A DNA stretch of 64,000 bases. It comes from Rhizobiales bacterium 2SD. Lineage in GTDB: Bacteria; Pseudomonadota; Alphaproteobacteria; Rhizobiales; Beijerinckiaceae. How positions within the stretch are numbered: position 1 is the stretch's first letter; every line of letters begins with the position of its first letter. The notes under the pieces are model-generated. The model was not told the origin of the DNA and ran no database searches. It was given only the letters and a program-made list of their open reading frames with translations. Made by a program: the position numbers and the translations under genes. The DNA lies in the NCBI GenBank assembly GCA_005502805.1, contig SCMY01000002.1, positions 248,001 through 312,000 on the forward strand, written 5' to 3'. This document shows, piece by piece, positions 9,099 to 17,079 of the stretch.

Positions 9099-10988
9099 TC
9101 ACTTCTCCGGATTCGCCTCGGTCCCCTCGATCGTATCGAGGCGGCCCTTGACGTCCTTCATCCAGGCGAAATTGGCTTCCGTTGGTTCGTCAGCCAATGC
9201 GCGTTCGGCTGCCTTCAGCTCGCTATGTAGCGTGCGTGCGCGATGATGCAAGACGAGAGCCTGACGAATCGAATCAAAAACCGATTCCGGATCAGCCGTT
9301 TGCACCAGTTTCAGTCGCTCGGCCGGCTGGGTCACGGCGAGCAGCGCCGCTTGCGCCTCGGCGATCCGGGTCTGTTCCAGCCGGCGCCCGAACGCCTCCG
9401 TGTCGAAGGCGCCATCGATCGCAGCGTCGAGCAGCGCCTGCCGGAAGCGCTCGGCTGCCGGCCCGTCGAGGGCGAGTTCGGCGATTTCATCGGCGCAGCG
9501 CATGACGAGATCGGGATGGCTCGCCAGCGCCAGCAGCACGAAGGCCTCGCGTGGATTCTCGCCATGCCGGCGCTGCAGCAGCGGCGAGCTGGCGAGCTGC
9601 GGGCTCGGCCGCACCAGCGAAAGAGGCGGCCTGTCCTGGCCGCGCGAAAAGCCGCGCCCGCCGCGTGAGCCGCCGCCGAACCCGTTCTGGCGCCGCCCCT
9701 CGAAACGCTCCTGCTGCGCCGGCGCGAAGAGCTGGCCGATCCGCTCGTCGATCTCGCGGCGATAATGCCGGCGCGTCACCTCGTCGCGGATCAAGCTGAG
9801 CGGCTCCTTCAGCCGGCGCTCGAAGGCAGCGCGCCGCTCGGGCGTGTCGAGCTGGCTCGCCTCGAACTCGCGAGCCCAGAGCATGTCGACCAGGGGCTTC
9901 GCCGAGCCGATCACCTCGGCGACCGCAGGTTTGCCGCCCGAGCGCGCGAGGTCGTCAGGGTCCTGGCCTTCCGGTAGCAGGGCGAAGGAGAGCGACTTGC
10001 CCGGCTCCAGCATCGGCAAGGCGAGGTCGATTGCCCGGCCCGCCGCCTTGCGACCGGCCTTGTCGCCGTCGAGGCAGATCACCGGCTCGCCCGACATGCG
10101 CCAGAGCAGGGCAAGCTGATCCTCTGTGAGCGCCGTGCCGAGCGGGGCCACCACCTGCGGGAAGCCGGCGAGCGTCATCGCGATGACGTCGACATAGCCC
10201 TCGACCACGATGACCTGGCCGCTGTCATGCGCGGCTTTGCGGGCATTGTGGTGGTTGAACAGCAGCGCGCCCTTGTGGAAGAGCGGCGTCTCCGGCGAGT
10301 TCAGGTATTTGGCCGGCACATCGGCGCTCATCGCCCGGCCGCCAAAGGCGATCACCCTCCCGCGCGCATCATGGATCGGGAACATGATCCGGTCGCGGAA
10401 ACGGTCATAGGGCACGGCGATCTCCTCGCCATGCACCAGGAGGCCGGTCTCCATCATCGCGTCCGCACCGACCCCCTTGCCGGCGAGATAGTCACGCAGC
10501 GCGAACCGGTCGGGCGGGGCATAGCCGAGGCGGAAGAGTTGGCGCGCCTGCCCTTCCAGCCCGCGCCCCGAGAGATAGCGCCGGGCCAGCCCACCGCGCT
10601 CCGATTGCAGTTCGGCCTCGAAGAAGCGCGCCGCCAGCTCGACGACCTCGTGCAGCCCCTTGCGCTTCTCCTCCTGCGCCTGCGCCTCGAAGGAGACCTT
10701 CGGCAGGGTGACGCCGGCTTCCGAAGCGAGCTTCTCGACCGCCTCGGGAAAGGAGAGTCCCTCGGTCTCCATCACGAACTTGAAGATGTCGCCGTTCTTG
10801 CCGGAGGAGAAATCGAAGAACGAGCCCTTCTGGTCGTTGACGAAGAAGGACGGCGTCTTCTCGGCGTTGAAGGGCGAGAGCCCCTTCCATTCGCGGCCAG
10901 CCTTGGCGAGGCGCACGCGCTTGCCCACGACCGCCGAGACAGGCAGCCGCGCCTTGATCTCCTCGAGGACGGAGGGCGGGAACTTCAT
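9099..10988 (-). CDS. dnaG: DNA primase DnaG
   Basis: 629 residues. Synthesises RNA primers at the replication fork with DnaB helicase. The N-terminal domain aligns with the CHC2 zinc domain, but the four usual ligands appear replaced by Ser38, Asn41, Asp59 and Ser62 (GLSPFNAEKTPSFFVND, then SFFDFSSGKNGDIFKF). The TOPRIM core is intact (VIVVEGYVDVIAM, then VICLDGDKAGRKAAGRAI). The C-terminal helicase-binding domain follows a Gly/Arg-rich linker at about 430-450. It is upstream of rpoD on the same strand and divergent from a LysR gene. Confidence 0.97.
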   Translation of the reverse strand: MKFPPSVLEEIKARLPVSAVVGKRVRLAKAGREWKGLSPFNAEKTPSFFVNDQKGSFFDFSSGKNGDIFKFVMETEGLSFPEAVEKLASEAGVTLPKVSFEAQAQEEKRKGLHEVVELAARFFEAELQSERGGLARRYLSGRGLEGQARQLFRLGYAPPDRFALRDYLAGKGVGADAMMETGLLVHGEEIAVPYDRFRDRIMFPIHDARGRVIAFGGRAMSADVPAKYLNSPETPLFHKGALLFNHHNARKAAHDSGQVIVVEGYVDVIAMTLAGFPQVVAPLGTALTEDQLALLWRMSGEPVICLDGDKAGRKAAGRAIDLALPMLEPGKSLSFALLPEGQDPDDLARSGGKPAVAEVIGSAKPLVDMLWAREFEASQLDTPERRAAFERRLKEPLSLIRDEVTRRHYRREIDERIGQLFAPAQQERFEGRRQNGFGGGSRGGRGFSRGQDRPPLSLVRPSPQLASSPLLQRRHGENPREAFVLLALASHPDLVMRCADEIAELALDGPAAERFRQALLDAAIDGAFDTEAFGRRLEQTRIAEAQAALLAVTQPAERLKLVQTADPESVFDSIRQALVLHHRARTLHSELKAAERALADEPTEANFAWMKDVKGRLDTIEGTEANPEK

Positions 10989-11114
10989 GGCTTCCTATCT
11001 GGCGATGCGGGAGGGTTCTGCCAATCGCCGATCGCAATGCTCCCCCGTTTATTGGCGCAATCCACAGCGCGTGATAGCCAGCCGTGCTGGCGAAGCGAGG
11101 CAGGAGCACGCCCG

Positions 11115-12032
11115 ATGATCGAGACGCGGCTGCTGCGCCAGTTCATCGCCGTCGCCGAGGAGCTGAACTTCCATCGCGCCGCCGAGCGGTTGCACATGGC
11201 GCAACCGCCGCTCAGTCAGGCGATCCGCAAGCTCGAGGATACGCTCGGCCTGCCTCTATTCGAGCGCAGCAATCGCAGCGTCGCGCTGATGCCGGCCGGC
11301 GCGGCCTTCCTTGTCAGCGCCCGGCGCGTCCTGGCCCAGCTCGACGAGGGCATCCGCGAGGCGCAGGCCGTCGCTTCCGGCAAGGCCGGCCGGCTCGCGA
11401 TCAGCTTCGTCGGCACCGCCCATGACCTGCTGCCCCAGGCATTGCGCCGTTTCCGCGCCGAATATCCCGGCATCGAGCTTATCCTGCGCGAGGCGACGAC
11501 GGGCGAGCAGCTCGCCGCGATCACTGCCGGCGAGGCCGATATCGGCCTGATGCGCCAGCCCGGCATCATGGTCGCGCAGCTCGCCAGCGAAACCCTGCTG
11601 CGCGAGCCGATCCTGGCTGCGCTGCCGGATGATCACCCCCTTGCCGGGCAAGAGAGCATCCTCCTCGCCGCTCTCGCCGGGGATGACTTCATTGGCACGC
11701 CGCGCCAGCTCGGCATCGGCTTCCACGACCAGATCATCGGGCTCTGCCGGCTCGCCGGCTTCTCGCCGCGCATCGTCCAGGAAGCGCGCCAGATGCAGAC
11801 TGTCGCCAGCCTGGTCGCAAGCGGGCTCGGCGTCGCGTTGATCCCTGGCTCAATGGCGCTGATGCCGCGCGCCGGGGTCGCTTTCCGGCCGATCGACATC
11901 GCGGCACCGCCGGAGATGACCCATATCGAGCTGATCGCCGCCTGGGACGGAACGCGTCATTCACTGGCGCGCGACAACTTCCTCGCCGTGCTCCGGCAGG
12001 CCGCCAGCGATATGCGATCGATATCAAACTAG
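11115..12032 (+). CDS. LysR family transcriptional regulator
   Basis: 305 residues. The N-terminal winged helix is typical (LLRQFIAVAEELNFHRAAER, then PPLSQAIRKLEDTLGLPLFE, residues about 4-55). A periplasmic-binding-like effector domain runs from about 90 to 300. The pattern resembles the BenM/CatR type that responds to aromatic or small organic acids, but the effector cannot be assigned. It is divergent from dnaG, which is unlikely to be its target. AGGAG precedes the ATG at 11115; a longer upstream reading frame is antisense to dnaG and was discarded. Confidence 0.92.
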   Translation: MIETRLLRQFIAVAEELNFHRAAERLHMAQPPLSQAIRKLEDTLGLPLFERSNRSVALMPAGAAFLVSARRVLAQLDEGIREAQAVASGKAGRLAISFVGTAHDLLPQALRRFRAEYPGIELILREATTGEQLAAITAGEADIGLMRQPGIMVAQLASETLLREPILAALPDDHPLAGQESILLAALAGDDFIGTPRQLGIGFHDQIIGLCRLAGFSPRIVQEARQMQTVASLVASGLGVALIPGSMALMPRAGVAFRPIDIAAPPEMTHIELIAAWDGTRHSLARDNFLAVLRQAASDMRSISN

Positions 12033-12108
12033 AACAAACAATATATTTTACCGCGATCACCACGGCTGCCAGCCTCTCCTCGACAGCAACTAGCGAGGAG
12101 TTTTCGCC

Positions 12109-12525
12109 ATGCCATGCCGCTTGCGACGATGGGGCCTGATCGCCGCAGCCCTGACTGCGACCGCCCTTTTCACCATCCCGACCCACGCAACCGAACGAGC
12201 GACCATGATCGAGCAACTGCGCATCTACGAGATCTTCGAAAGCAACAAGGCGGCCTTCCACGCCCGCTTCCGCGACCACGCCGCCCGCATCATGAAGACC
12301 TACGGCTTCGACATCGCAGCGATGTGGGAGGCGAAGGGGAAGGACCGCACCGAGTTCGTCTACATCCTGCGCTGGCGGGACGAGGCGACGATGCGCGAGA
12401 GCTGGGCCCGCTTCATGCAGGATGCGGAGTGGTCGAAGATCAAGGACGGCAGCGCCGCCGAGCATGGCCGCATGGTCGGCGCGATCGAGGAGCGGGTGAT
12501 GCAGCGCACGGGCTATTCGCCCTGA
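12109..12525 (+). CDS. Exported NIPSNAP family protein
   Basis: 138 residues: an N-terminal signal peptide (LIAAALTATALFTIPTHA, cleavage near residue 27) followed by one NIPSNAP domain. Signatures are IEQLRIYEIFESNKAAFH, RFRDHAARIMKTYGFDIAAM and WARFMQDAEWSKIK. NIPSNAP proteins are dimeric alpha/beta-barrel proteins with no settled function. A cytoplasmic paralogue at 14940-15266 shares most conserved positions. GAGGAG precedes the ATG. Confidence 0.87.
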   Translation: MPCRLRRWGLIAAALTATALFTIPTHATERATMIEQLRIYEIFESNKAAFHARFRDHAARIMKTYGFDIAAMWEAKGKDRTEFVYILRWRDEATMRESWARFMQDAEWSKIKDGSAAEHGRMVGAIEERVMQRTGYSP

Positions 12526-12534
12526 CGGCCCATC

Positions 12535-13032
12535 TCACGGACAATGCAGTGGGTCCCCGGTCAGGGCCTTCGCTACCCCCTCGGTCGGCAGCAGGACGGA
12601 GGCGTCGACAGCACGTAGTTCGATGCGCTTCGCCTCGCGCAGGCTCGCCACCACCGGCTGCATCTCCGAGACGCCGAAGTCGCGACTCGGCGTCCAGGTC
12701 AGCTCGACCTCCTCCATGCCTGCCTGGGCTCTGACCGGCACGCGCGTGGCCTTGCCGTCGGTCACGATCTCGATCGCCGATGGCAGGGCTTCCTTGAGCT
12801 GTGTCTTGGGCAGGACGGCCATCAGATAAGGGCCGGCCGCGATCGCCGGATTGGCGCGGGCCGCCGCCGGATCCCCGCAATAGAAGGTGAGCCGCGTCCC
12901 GTCGGCGCCGCTCACCCCGGCATAGAAGGTGCCCATCTGGTAGCCCGTGCCCCAGCCTTCGGATTGGGCGAGCGCAACCGGGCCCTGCAAGGCGAGGCCG
13001 AGCGCCAGGGCAGTGACGAGCCATTTCGACAT
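12535..13032 (-). CDS. Exported hypothetical protein
   Basis: 165 residues with a clear signal peptide (LVTALALGLALQGPVALAQS, cleavage after about residue 23). The mature protein has two cysteines (FYCGDPAAA and the C-terminal LHCP), suggesting a disulfide. No family is recognised; small periplasmic proteins with an FYCGDPA-like motif occur in related bacteria. An excellent AAAGGAGG ribosome binding site precedes the ATG. It converges with the NIPSNAP gene at 12109. Confidence 0.8.
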   Translation of the reverse strand: MSKWLVTALALGLALQGPVALAQSEGWGTGYQMGTFYAGVSGADGTRLTFYCGDPAAARANPAIAAGPYLMAVLPKTQLKEALPSAIEIVTDGKATRVPVRAQAGMEEVELTWTPSRDFGVSEMQPVVASLREAKRIELRAVDASVLLPTEGVAKALTGDPLHCP

Positions 13033-13090
13033 CGGACACCTCCTTTGCCGAAACGCTATCCGTCGATCTGGCGAAGATGCCGCCCGCGGA

Positions 13091-13552
13091 TCAGCCGCCC
13101 AGCAACTGCTTTACCATAGGGGAGACCTTGGCGAAGTCCATCTGGCCGGCATAGGCGGCGCGCAGCGCGCCGATGACCTTGCCCATGTCCTTGACGGCGG
13201 AGGCGCCGGTCTCGGCGATCACCTCCTCGATCGCCGCCTTGATCTCCTCGTCGCTCATCTGCTTGGGCAGATAGGAGGAGATCACCGCGACCTCGGCGCG
13301 CTCGCCCTCGGCGAGCTCCGGGCGGCCATTGGCGTCGTAGATCGCGATCGATTCCTGGCGCTGCTTGATCATCTTCTGGAGCAAGGCGAGGATCTCGTCG
13401 GCCGTGGCCTCGCCCTTGCCGGCGCCGCGCGCCTCGATGTCCTTGTCCTTCAGCGCTGCCTGGACCAGGCGGATGGCGGCGACCTTGCCTTTCTCGCCGG
13501 CCTTCATCGCGGTCTTGAGGTCGGCGGTGAACTGCTCGCGCAGGGTGGACAT
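13091..13552 (-). CDS. GatB/YqeY domain-containing protein
   Basis: 153 residues, matching the YqeY family (LREQFTADLKTAMKAGEKGK, then QESIAIYDANGRPELAEGER and ISSYLPKQMSDEEI). The fold is the tRNA-binding tail of GatB, and a role in tRNA amidotransferase biology has been suggested but is unproven. I chose ATG 13552 (MSTLREQF); a seven-residue upstream extension to 13573 is possible. It is divergent from carA, a common arrangement in alphaproteobacteria. Confidence 0.9.
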   Translation of the reverse strand: MSTLREQFTADLKTAMKAGEKGKVAAIRLVQAALKDKDIEARGAGKGEATADEILALLQKMIKQRQESIAIYDANGRPELAEGERAEVAVISSYLPKQMSDEEIKAAIEEVIAETGASAVKDMGKVIGALRAAYAGQMDFAKVSPMVKQLLGG

Positions 13553-13687
13553 GATGTTACGAACCTTCTTCATTCATTGACGGAGCGCGGGTAGCCGATT
13601 AAGGCTCGCGCTCCAGACCGGCCGCGCCACTACGCGCGCAGCCTTCACGCTTGCCGCAGCTTCCAGCGGCCTGGACGAGACATAGAC

Positions 13688-14920
13688 ATGACCGCTCACG
13701 AAGGAAACCCCGCCTCCCAGGGCTGGCAAGGGGGCACGCAAGACGGCTGGGCTGAGCCGCGCGCGACTGCCGTGCTGGTGCTGGCCGACGGCACCGTGCT
13801 CGAAGGCTTCGGCCTCGGCGCCGTCGCCGAGGCTCCCGGCGAGGTCTGCTTCAACACGGCGATGACCGGCTATCAGGAGATTCTGACCGATCCGTCCTAT
13901 GCCGGGCAGATCATCACCTTCACCTTCCCGCATATCGGCAATGTCGGCGTCAACGAAGAGGACACCGAGACGGTCAACGCCGCCGCCTCCTCCGGCGTGC
14001 GCGGCGTCGTGCTGCATGCCGAAGTGACGCAACCCTCGAACTGGCGCGCCGCCAAGCATCTCGACGCCTGGCTGAAGGCGCGCAACGTCGTCGGCATCTG
14101 CGGCGTCGACACCCGCGCCCTGACCGCGCTGATCCGCGAGAACGGCATGCCCAACGCCGTCATCGCCCATGACCCCGCCGGCAATTTCGACATCGAGCGC
14201 CTGAAGAAGGAGGCCGCCGCCCTGCCCGACATGGCCGGGCTCGACCTCGTGCCGCTCGTCGCCGCGACCCAGCGCTATGACTGGGACGAGACGCCCTGGC
14301 TCTGGCCGCGCGGCTACGGCAAGCGCGAGAGTGCGGCGCATCGCGTCGTCGCCATCGACTATGGCGTCAAGCGCAACATCCTGCGCTTGCTCGCCAAGGC
14401 CGGCTGCGAGGTCGAGGTCGTGCCCTCGACCGCCAGTGCCAAGGACATCCTCGCGCTCAATCCCGACGGCGTCTTCCTGTCGAACGGCCCGGGCGACCCG
14501 GCCGCGACCGGCGAATATGCGGTGCCGGTGATCAGGGAGCTGCTCGACCGGAAGATCCCGACCTTCGGCATCTGCCTCGGCCACCAGATGCTGGCGCTCG
14601 CCATCGGCGGCCAGACCATGAAGATGAAGCAGGGCCATCACGGCGCCAATCATCCGGTCCAGGACAAGACCACCGGCAAGGTCGAGATCGTCTCGATGAA
14701 CCACGGCTTCGCCGTCGACCCCGCAACGCTGCCGGCCAACGCGACCGAGACCCATGTCTCGCTCTTCGATGGCAGCAACTGCGGCATCGCGCTCAACGAC
14801 CGCCCGGCCTTCAGCGTCCAGCATCATCCGGAAGCCTCGCCCGGACCGCAGGACAGTCACTACCTCTTCACCCGCTTCGTCGAGCTGATGGAAGCGGAGA
14901 AGGCGAAGAAGGCCGCCTGA
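13688..14920 (+). CDS. carA: Carbamoyl-phosphate synthase small subunit
   Basis: 410 residues. It supplies ammonia from glutamine to CarB for arginine and pyrimidine synthesis. The N-terminal CPSase small-chain domain (CFNTAMTGYQEILTDPSYAG) precedes a class I glutamine amidotransferase domain. That domain has the catalytic Cys in GICLGHQM and the His/Glu pair in QHHPEASPGP. About 25 extra N-terminal residues precede the domain. Unlike the carAB operon of many bacteria, its partner carB lies about 23.5 kb away (38417-41749) on the same strand. Confidence 0.97.
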   Translation: MTAHEGNPASQGWQGGTQDGWAEPRATAVLVLADGTVLEGFGLGAVAEAPGEVCFNTAMTGYQEILTDPSYAGQIITFTFPHIGNVGVNEEDTETVNAAASSGVRGVVLHAEVTQPSNWRAAKHLDAWLKARNVVGICGVDTRALTALIRENGMPNAVIAHDPAGNFDIERLKKEAAALPDMAGLDLVPLVAATQRYDWDETPWLWPRGYGKRESAAHRVVAIDYGVKRNILRLLAKAGCEVEVVPSTASAKDILALNPDGVFLSNGPGDPAATGEYAVPVIRELLDRKIPTFGICLGHQMLALAIGGQTMKMKQGHHGANHPVQDKTTGKVEIVSMNHGFAVDPATLPANATETHVSLFDGSNCGIALNDRPAFSVQHHPEASPGPQDSHYLFTRFVELMEAEKAKKAA

Positions 14921-14939
14921 ACTCCCCACGGAGAGCGTC

Positions 14940-15266
14940 ATGATCCACCAGTTGCGCATCAACGAGATTTTCGAGCGCAACAAGGCGGCGTTCCACGCCC
15001 GCTTCCGCGATCATGCCAGCCGGATCATGGCCCGCCACGGCTTCCGCATCCTGTCGATGTGGGAGACGCGCAGCGCCGGCCGCACCGAGTTCGCCTATCT
15101 CCTCGCCTGGCCCGACCTCGAGACCAAGGCGGCGCGCTGGGCGAGCTTCATGGCCGATCCCGAATGGATCGAGATCAAGCGCGTGAGCGTCATCGAGCAT
15201 GGCGACCTCGTCGGTGCGATCGAGGACCGCGTGCTGCTGCCGACCGACTATTCGCCGCCGCTGTAG
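14940..15266 (+). CDS. NIPSNAP family protein, cytoplasmic
   Basis: 108 residues, a single NIPSNAP domain without a signal peptide (LRINEIFERNKAAFHARFRD, then WASFMADPEWIEIKR). It starts 19 bases after carA and may be read from the same transcript; a GGAGAG site precedes the ATG. It is clearly paralogous to the exported NIPSNAP protein at 12109-12525. Function unknown. Confidence 0.87.
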   Translation: MIHQLRINEIFERNKAAFHARFRDHASRIMARHGFRILSMWETRSAGRTEFAYLLAWPDLETKAARWASFMADPEWIEIKRVSVIEHGDLVGAIEDRVLLPTDYSPPL

Positions 15267-15421
15267 TTGACAGGCGCTCGTCGTAGCCTCGCCATCGTTG
15301 CGCATCGCAATCCTGTAAGGGAAAAGCGATACTTGCTCTCACCCCCTGCATTTTGCATTGATGCGCCTATCGGCGGTTACACCCCGTGCTTATATGCGTG
15401 GAGAGAAGCATGGAGGTTAGT

Positions 15422-15619
15422 ATGCATGATTTTGATGACAAGATTACATGGCTCAAAGAGCGTTTGACCGAAGCCCGCGAAGACTTACGAGAGTTTTCAG
15501 CAGGCCAGCGTCAATTCCGCGACGGAGTTGATATTACAGACAAGCTAGTAGCGCGCACAAGGAACGATATTCAGCAGTTCGAGATACTGATCGCAGCCTA
15601 TGAGGCTCACAACTCTTAG
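15422..15619 (+). CDS. Small coiled-coil hypothetical protein in AT-rich island
   Basis: 65 residues, charged and almost entirely helical. Heptad-like spacing of Leu/Ile suggests a coiled coil (DDKITWLKERLTEAREDLRE, then NDIQQFEILIAAYEAHN). GGAGG lies shortly before the ATG. A+T content and codon use differ from neighbouring core genes. No family is recognised. An in-frame ATG at 15410 is a possible earlier start. Confidence 0.6.
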   Translation: MHDFDDKITWLKERLTEAREDLREFSAGQRQFRDGVDITDKLVARTRNDIQQFEILIAAYEAHNS

Positions 15620-15854
15620 TAGTGCCAAATGGCTCGAAATGCGCGGGTAAAGCAGTCCAAACATCGCGAAAGTCGCTTGATCCGCGAGCGGGGAGAGGTC
15701 TCTCCGGTCGATCCAAGGTGGTGAGATGAGAGCGCCCAGCACGGGCCAAAAATTGCACGAGAAAGTGGACTTCCTTCGGAATTGCGTGCTTTGATTGCGA
15801 CGCTGGTCGCAGGAAACATCAGGGAAAAGAGTAGCGGCTCGGCTTGGGGGAGCA

Positions 15855-16853
15855 ATGGCTACAGACGTTCTAACGATCTCGTCGTTTGACGAGGCTCTTA
15901 GTCTATTTTTAAGGCTGACAGAGAGCGAAGAAGAATTTGAGCAAAGAGTTGAGATTGCGTCAGGTTGGGTTACACCTCACGTATATATTCCCAAACCAGA
16001 TGTAGATTCTTCGATCTCACCTCCGTTTATGGAGGCATTCTTACATCTACAAAAAGAACTATTTCAACTTGCTGCCCTTGCAAAATCCGGCGTTTCTCAC
16101 GTTAATCAACTCAACGAGATAGATAGACACGACTTAGAGATTTCTGTAAAGGTCACTTCAGGAAGTTCAAATCTCGTTTCTGACTTGGCGAAGCCCATAG
16201 AACGGTGCTTTAAGATCATGCTTGGAAAGATGACAGGACGCCAAGCAACGATCGTCATTCTCGGGATATCGATGTTAATCGCCGGGACAATCGGCTGGTC
16301 ATCGTGGCTTGAGCAGCAAAAAATTATCAAAATTGACGAATTAAAGAGCAAAGAACACATTGAAGCGCTTTCAGCGCTTAAATTCGCTAATGAAAATCAG
16401 ATAGAAATCTTTAGAATGCTGATGAAAACTCTTGAAAAACAAGGGAAAATCGGCGCTCAATCTCAGGATTTGATTGACTCTTCGTTTGGCGCCCTGCTGA
16501 AAGCGGCGTCGAAAACTGAAAAAACTGAGATAAACGGACAAAAATTGACTGCGTCAGAAGCTTCATCCTTACGAATATCTTCTCGATCTTACGCCGTTAA
16601 CAGAGTAATTCGAGAGAATATGCGCGTTGTCGATATGAACACTGCTGCCGAGGTCGATGCAATGGTTCTTATGCGCCCTGCATCCAAAGAGCAATTCAAA
16701 ATGAAACTGTCCGAGACTCTCTTTATGTCCGACGACAGAGCAAAACTCTTTGAAGCTCTCGAAAACCGGACAGAGATTGAAGTCGAATTATCGCTCCGTG
16801 AGGTAGATGATGAGGTAAAAGCTGTAACATTTTTGCGAGTGGCTCCTAAGTGA
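15855..16853 (+). CDS. AT-rich orphan membrane-anchored protein
   Basis: 332 residues from an ATG behind an excellent GGGGGA site. One strong membrane helix (about 132-150, TIVILGISMLIAGTIGW) separates an N-terminal region of about 130 residues, probably cytoplasmic, from a helical Lys/Glu-rich C-terminal half (about 152-332). The C-terminal half may form a coiled coil near 155-200. Codon use is strikingly AT-rich (many AAA, ATT, GAA), unlike the rest of the window. I recognise no family. The composition and isolated position suggest horizontal acquisition. Confidence 0.78.
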   Translation: MATDVLTISSFDEALSLFLRLTESEEEFEQRVEIASGWVTPHVYIPKPDVDSSISPPFMEAFLHLQKELFQLAALAKSGVSHVNQLNEIDRHDLEISVKVTSGSSNLVSDLAKPIERCFKIMLGKMTGRQATIVILGISMLIAGTIGWSSWLEQQKIIKIDELKSKEHIEALSALKFANENQIEIFRMLMKTLEKQGKIGAQSQDLIDSSFGALLKAASKTEKTEINGQKLTASEASSLRISSRSYAVNRVIRENMRVVDMNTAAEVDAMVLMRPASKEQFKMKLSETLFMSDDRAKLFEALENRTEIEVELSLREVDDEVKAVTFLRVAPK

Positions 16854-16903
16854 ACATTTGCATTGTGAGGTGACTGGCCCAATCGCGCCCGACCTGAGCA
16901 AGG

Positions 16904-16932
16904 TTGACAGCCCCGCTCACCCGCGCTTTATG
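16904..16932 (+). promoter_or_regulatory. Predicted sigma-70 promoter for the tyrA leader
   Basis: A perfect TTGACA (16904-16909) is followed at exactly 17 bases by TTTATG (16927-16932), a 3/6 match to TATAAT. The predicted transcription start, about seven bases beyond the -10, falls at 16939, which is the ATG of the short leader reading frame. The -10 is only a partial match, so this is a prediction. Confidence 0.5.
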
Positions 16933-16938
16933 CGCGCC

Positions 16939-16989
16939 ATGACTGGTCCCTGCCTGCTCGCCCGCAACTATTACGCCCCGTCCTCATAG
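16939..16989 (+). CDS. Candidate tyrosine leader peptide (tyrA attenuator)
   Basis: A 16-codon frame with two adjacent Tyr codons (TAT TAC) near its end: peptide MTGPCLLARNYYAPSS, then TAG. It sits 90 bases upstream of a prephenate dehydrogenase gene, the enzyme that makes tyrosine. There is no Shine-Dalgarno site; the predicted transcription start coincides with its ATG, implying leaderless translation as known for trpL in Sinorhizobium. An in-frame ATG at 16930 overlaps the -10 element. It could be chance; tandem Tyr codons and downstream hairpins make it worth listing. Confidence 0.45.
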   Translation: MTGPCLLARNYYAPSS

Positions 16990-16990
16990 A

Positions 16991-17033
16991 GGCGGTGGCA
17001 TCTTCATGTCTCAACCGCCGCGCTGGCGGTTGA
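16991..17033 (+). promoter_or_regulatory. Mutually exclusive hairpins downstream of the leader peptide
   Basis: Three complementary segments follow the leader stop. A is GGCGGT (16991-16996). B is AACCGCC (17013-17019). C is GGCGGTT (17025-17031). B can pair with A or with C; the B:C stem extends to nine base pairs (17011-17019 with 17025-17033). This is the logic of an attenuator. No T-run follows C, so termination would need Rho, or the element may act some other way. Confidence 0.4.
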
Positions 17034-17079
17034 AATCAGGCAGTCACCCGGCATCGCGGCCCTCCCCGAGGAAAACGCG

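Noticed and set aside
13574..14983. A 469-codon minus-strand open frame opposite carA
   Set aside because: Antisense shadow of carA, with a repetitive Asp/Gly/Arg-rich translation.
15267..15421. A leader or regulatory RNA between the carA-linked NIPSNAP gene and the island
   Set aside because: No stable structure or terminator was found in about 155 bases.
15629..15724. A short 31-codon frame (MARNARVKQ...) between the two AT-rich island genes
   Set aside because: No ribosome binding site, no family, and basic composition typical of chance frames; no longer frame in the gap is better.
15267..17079. The AT-rich island as a prophage or integrative element
   Set aside because: No integrase, recombinase, tRNA or flanking direct repeats were seen, and there are only two genes.
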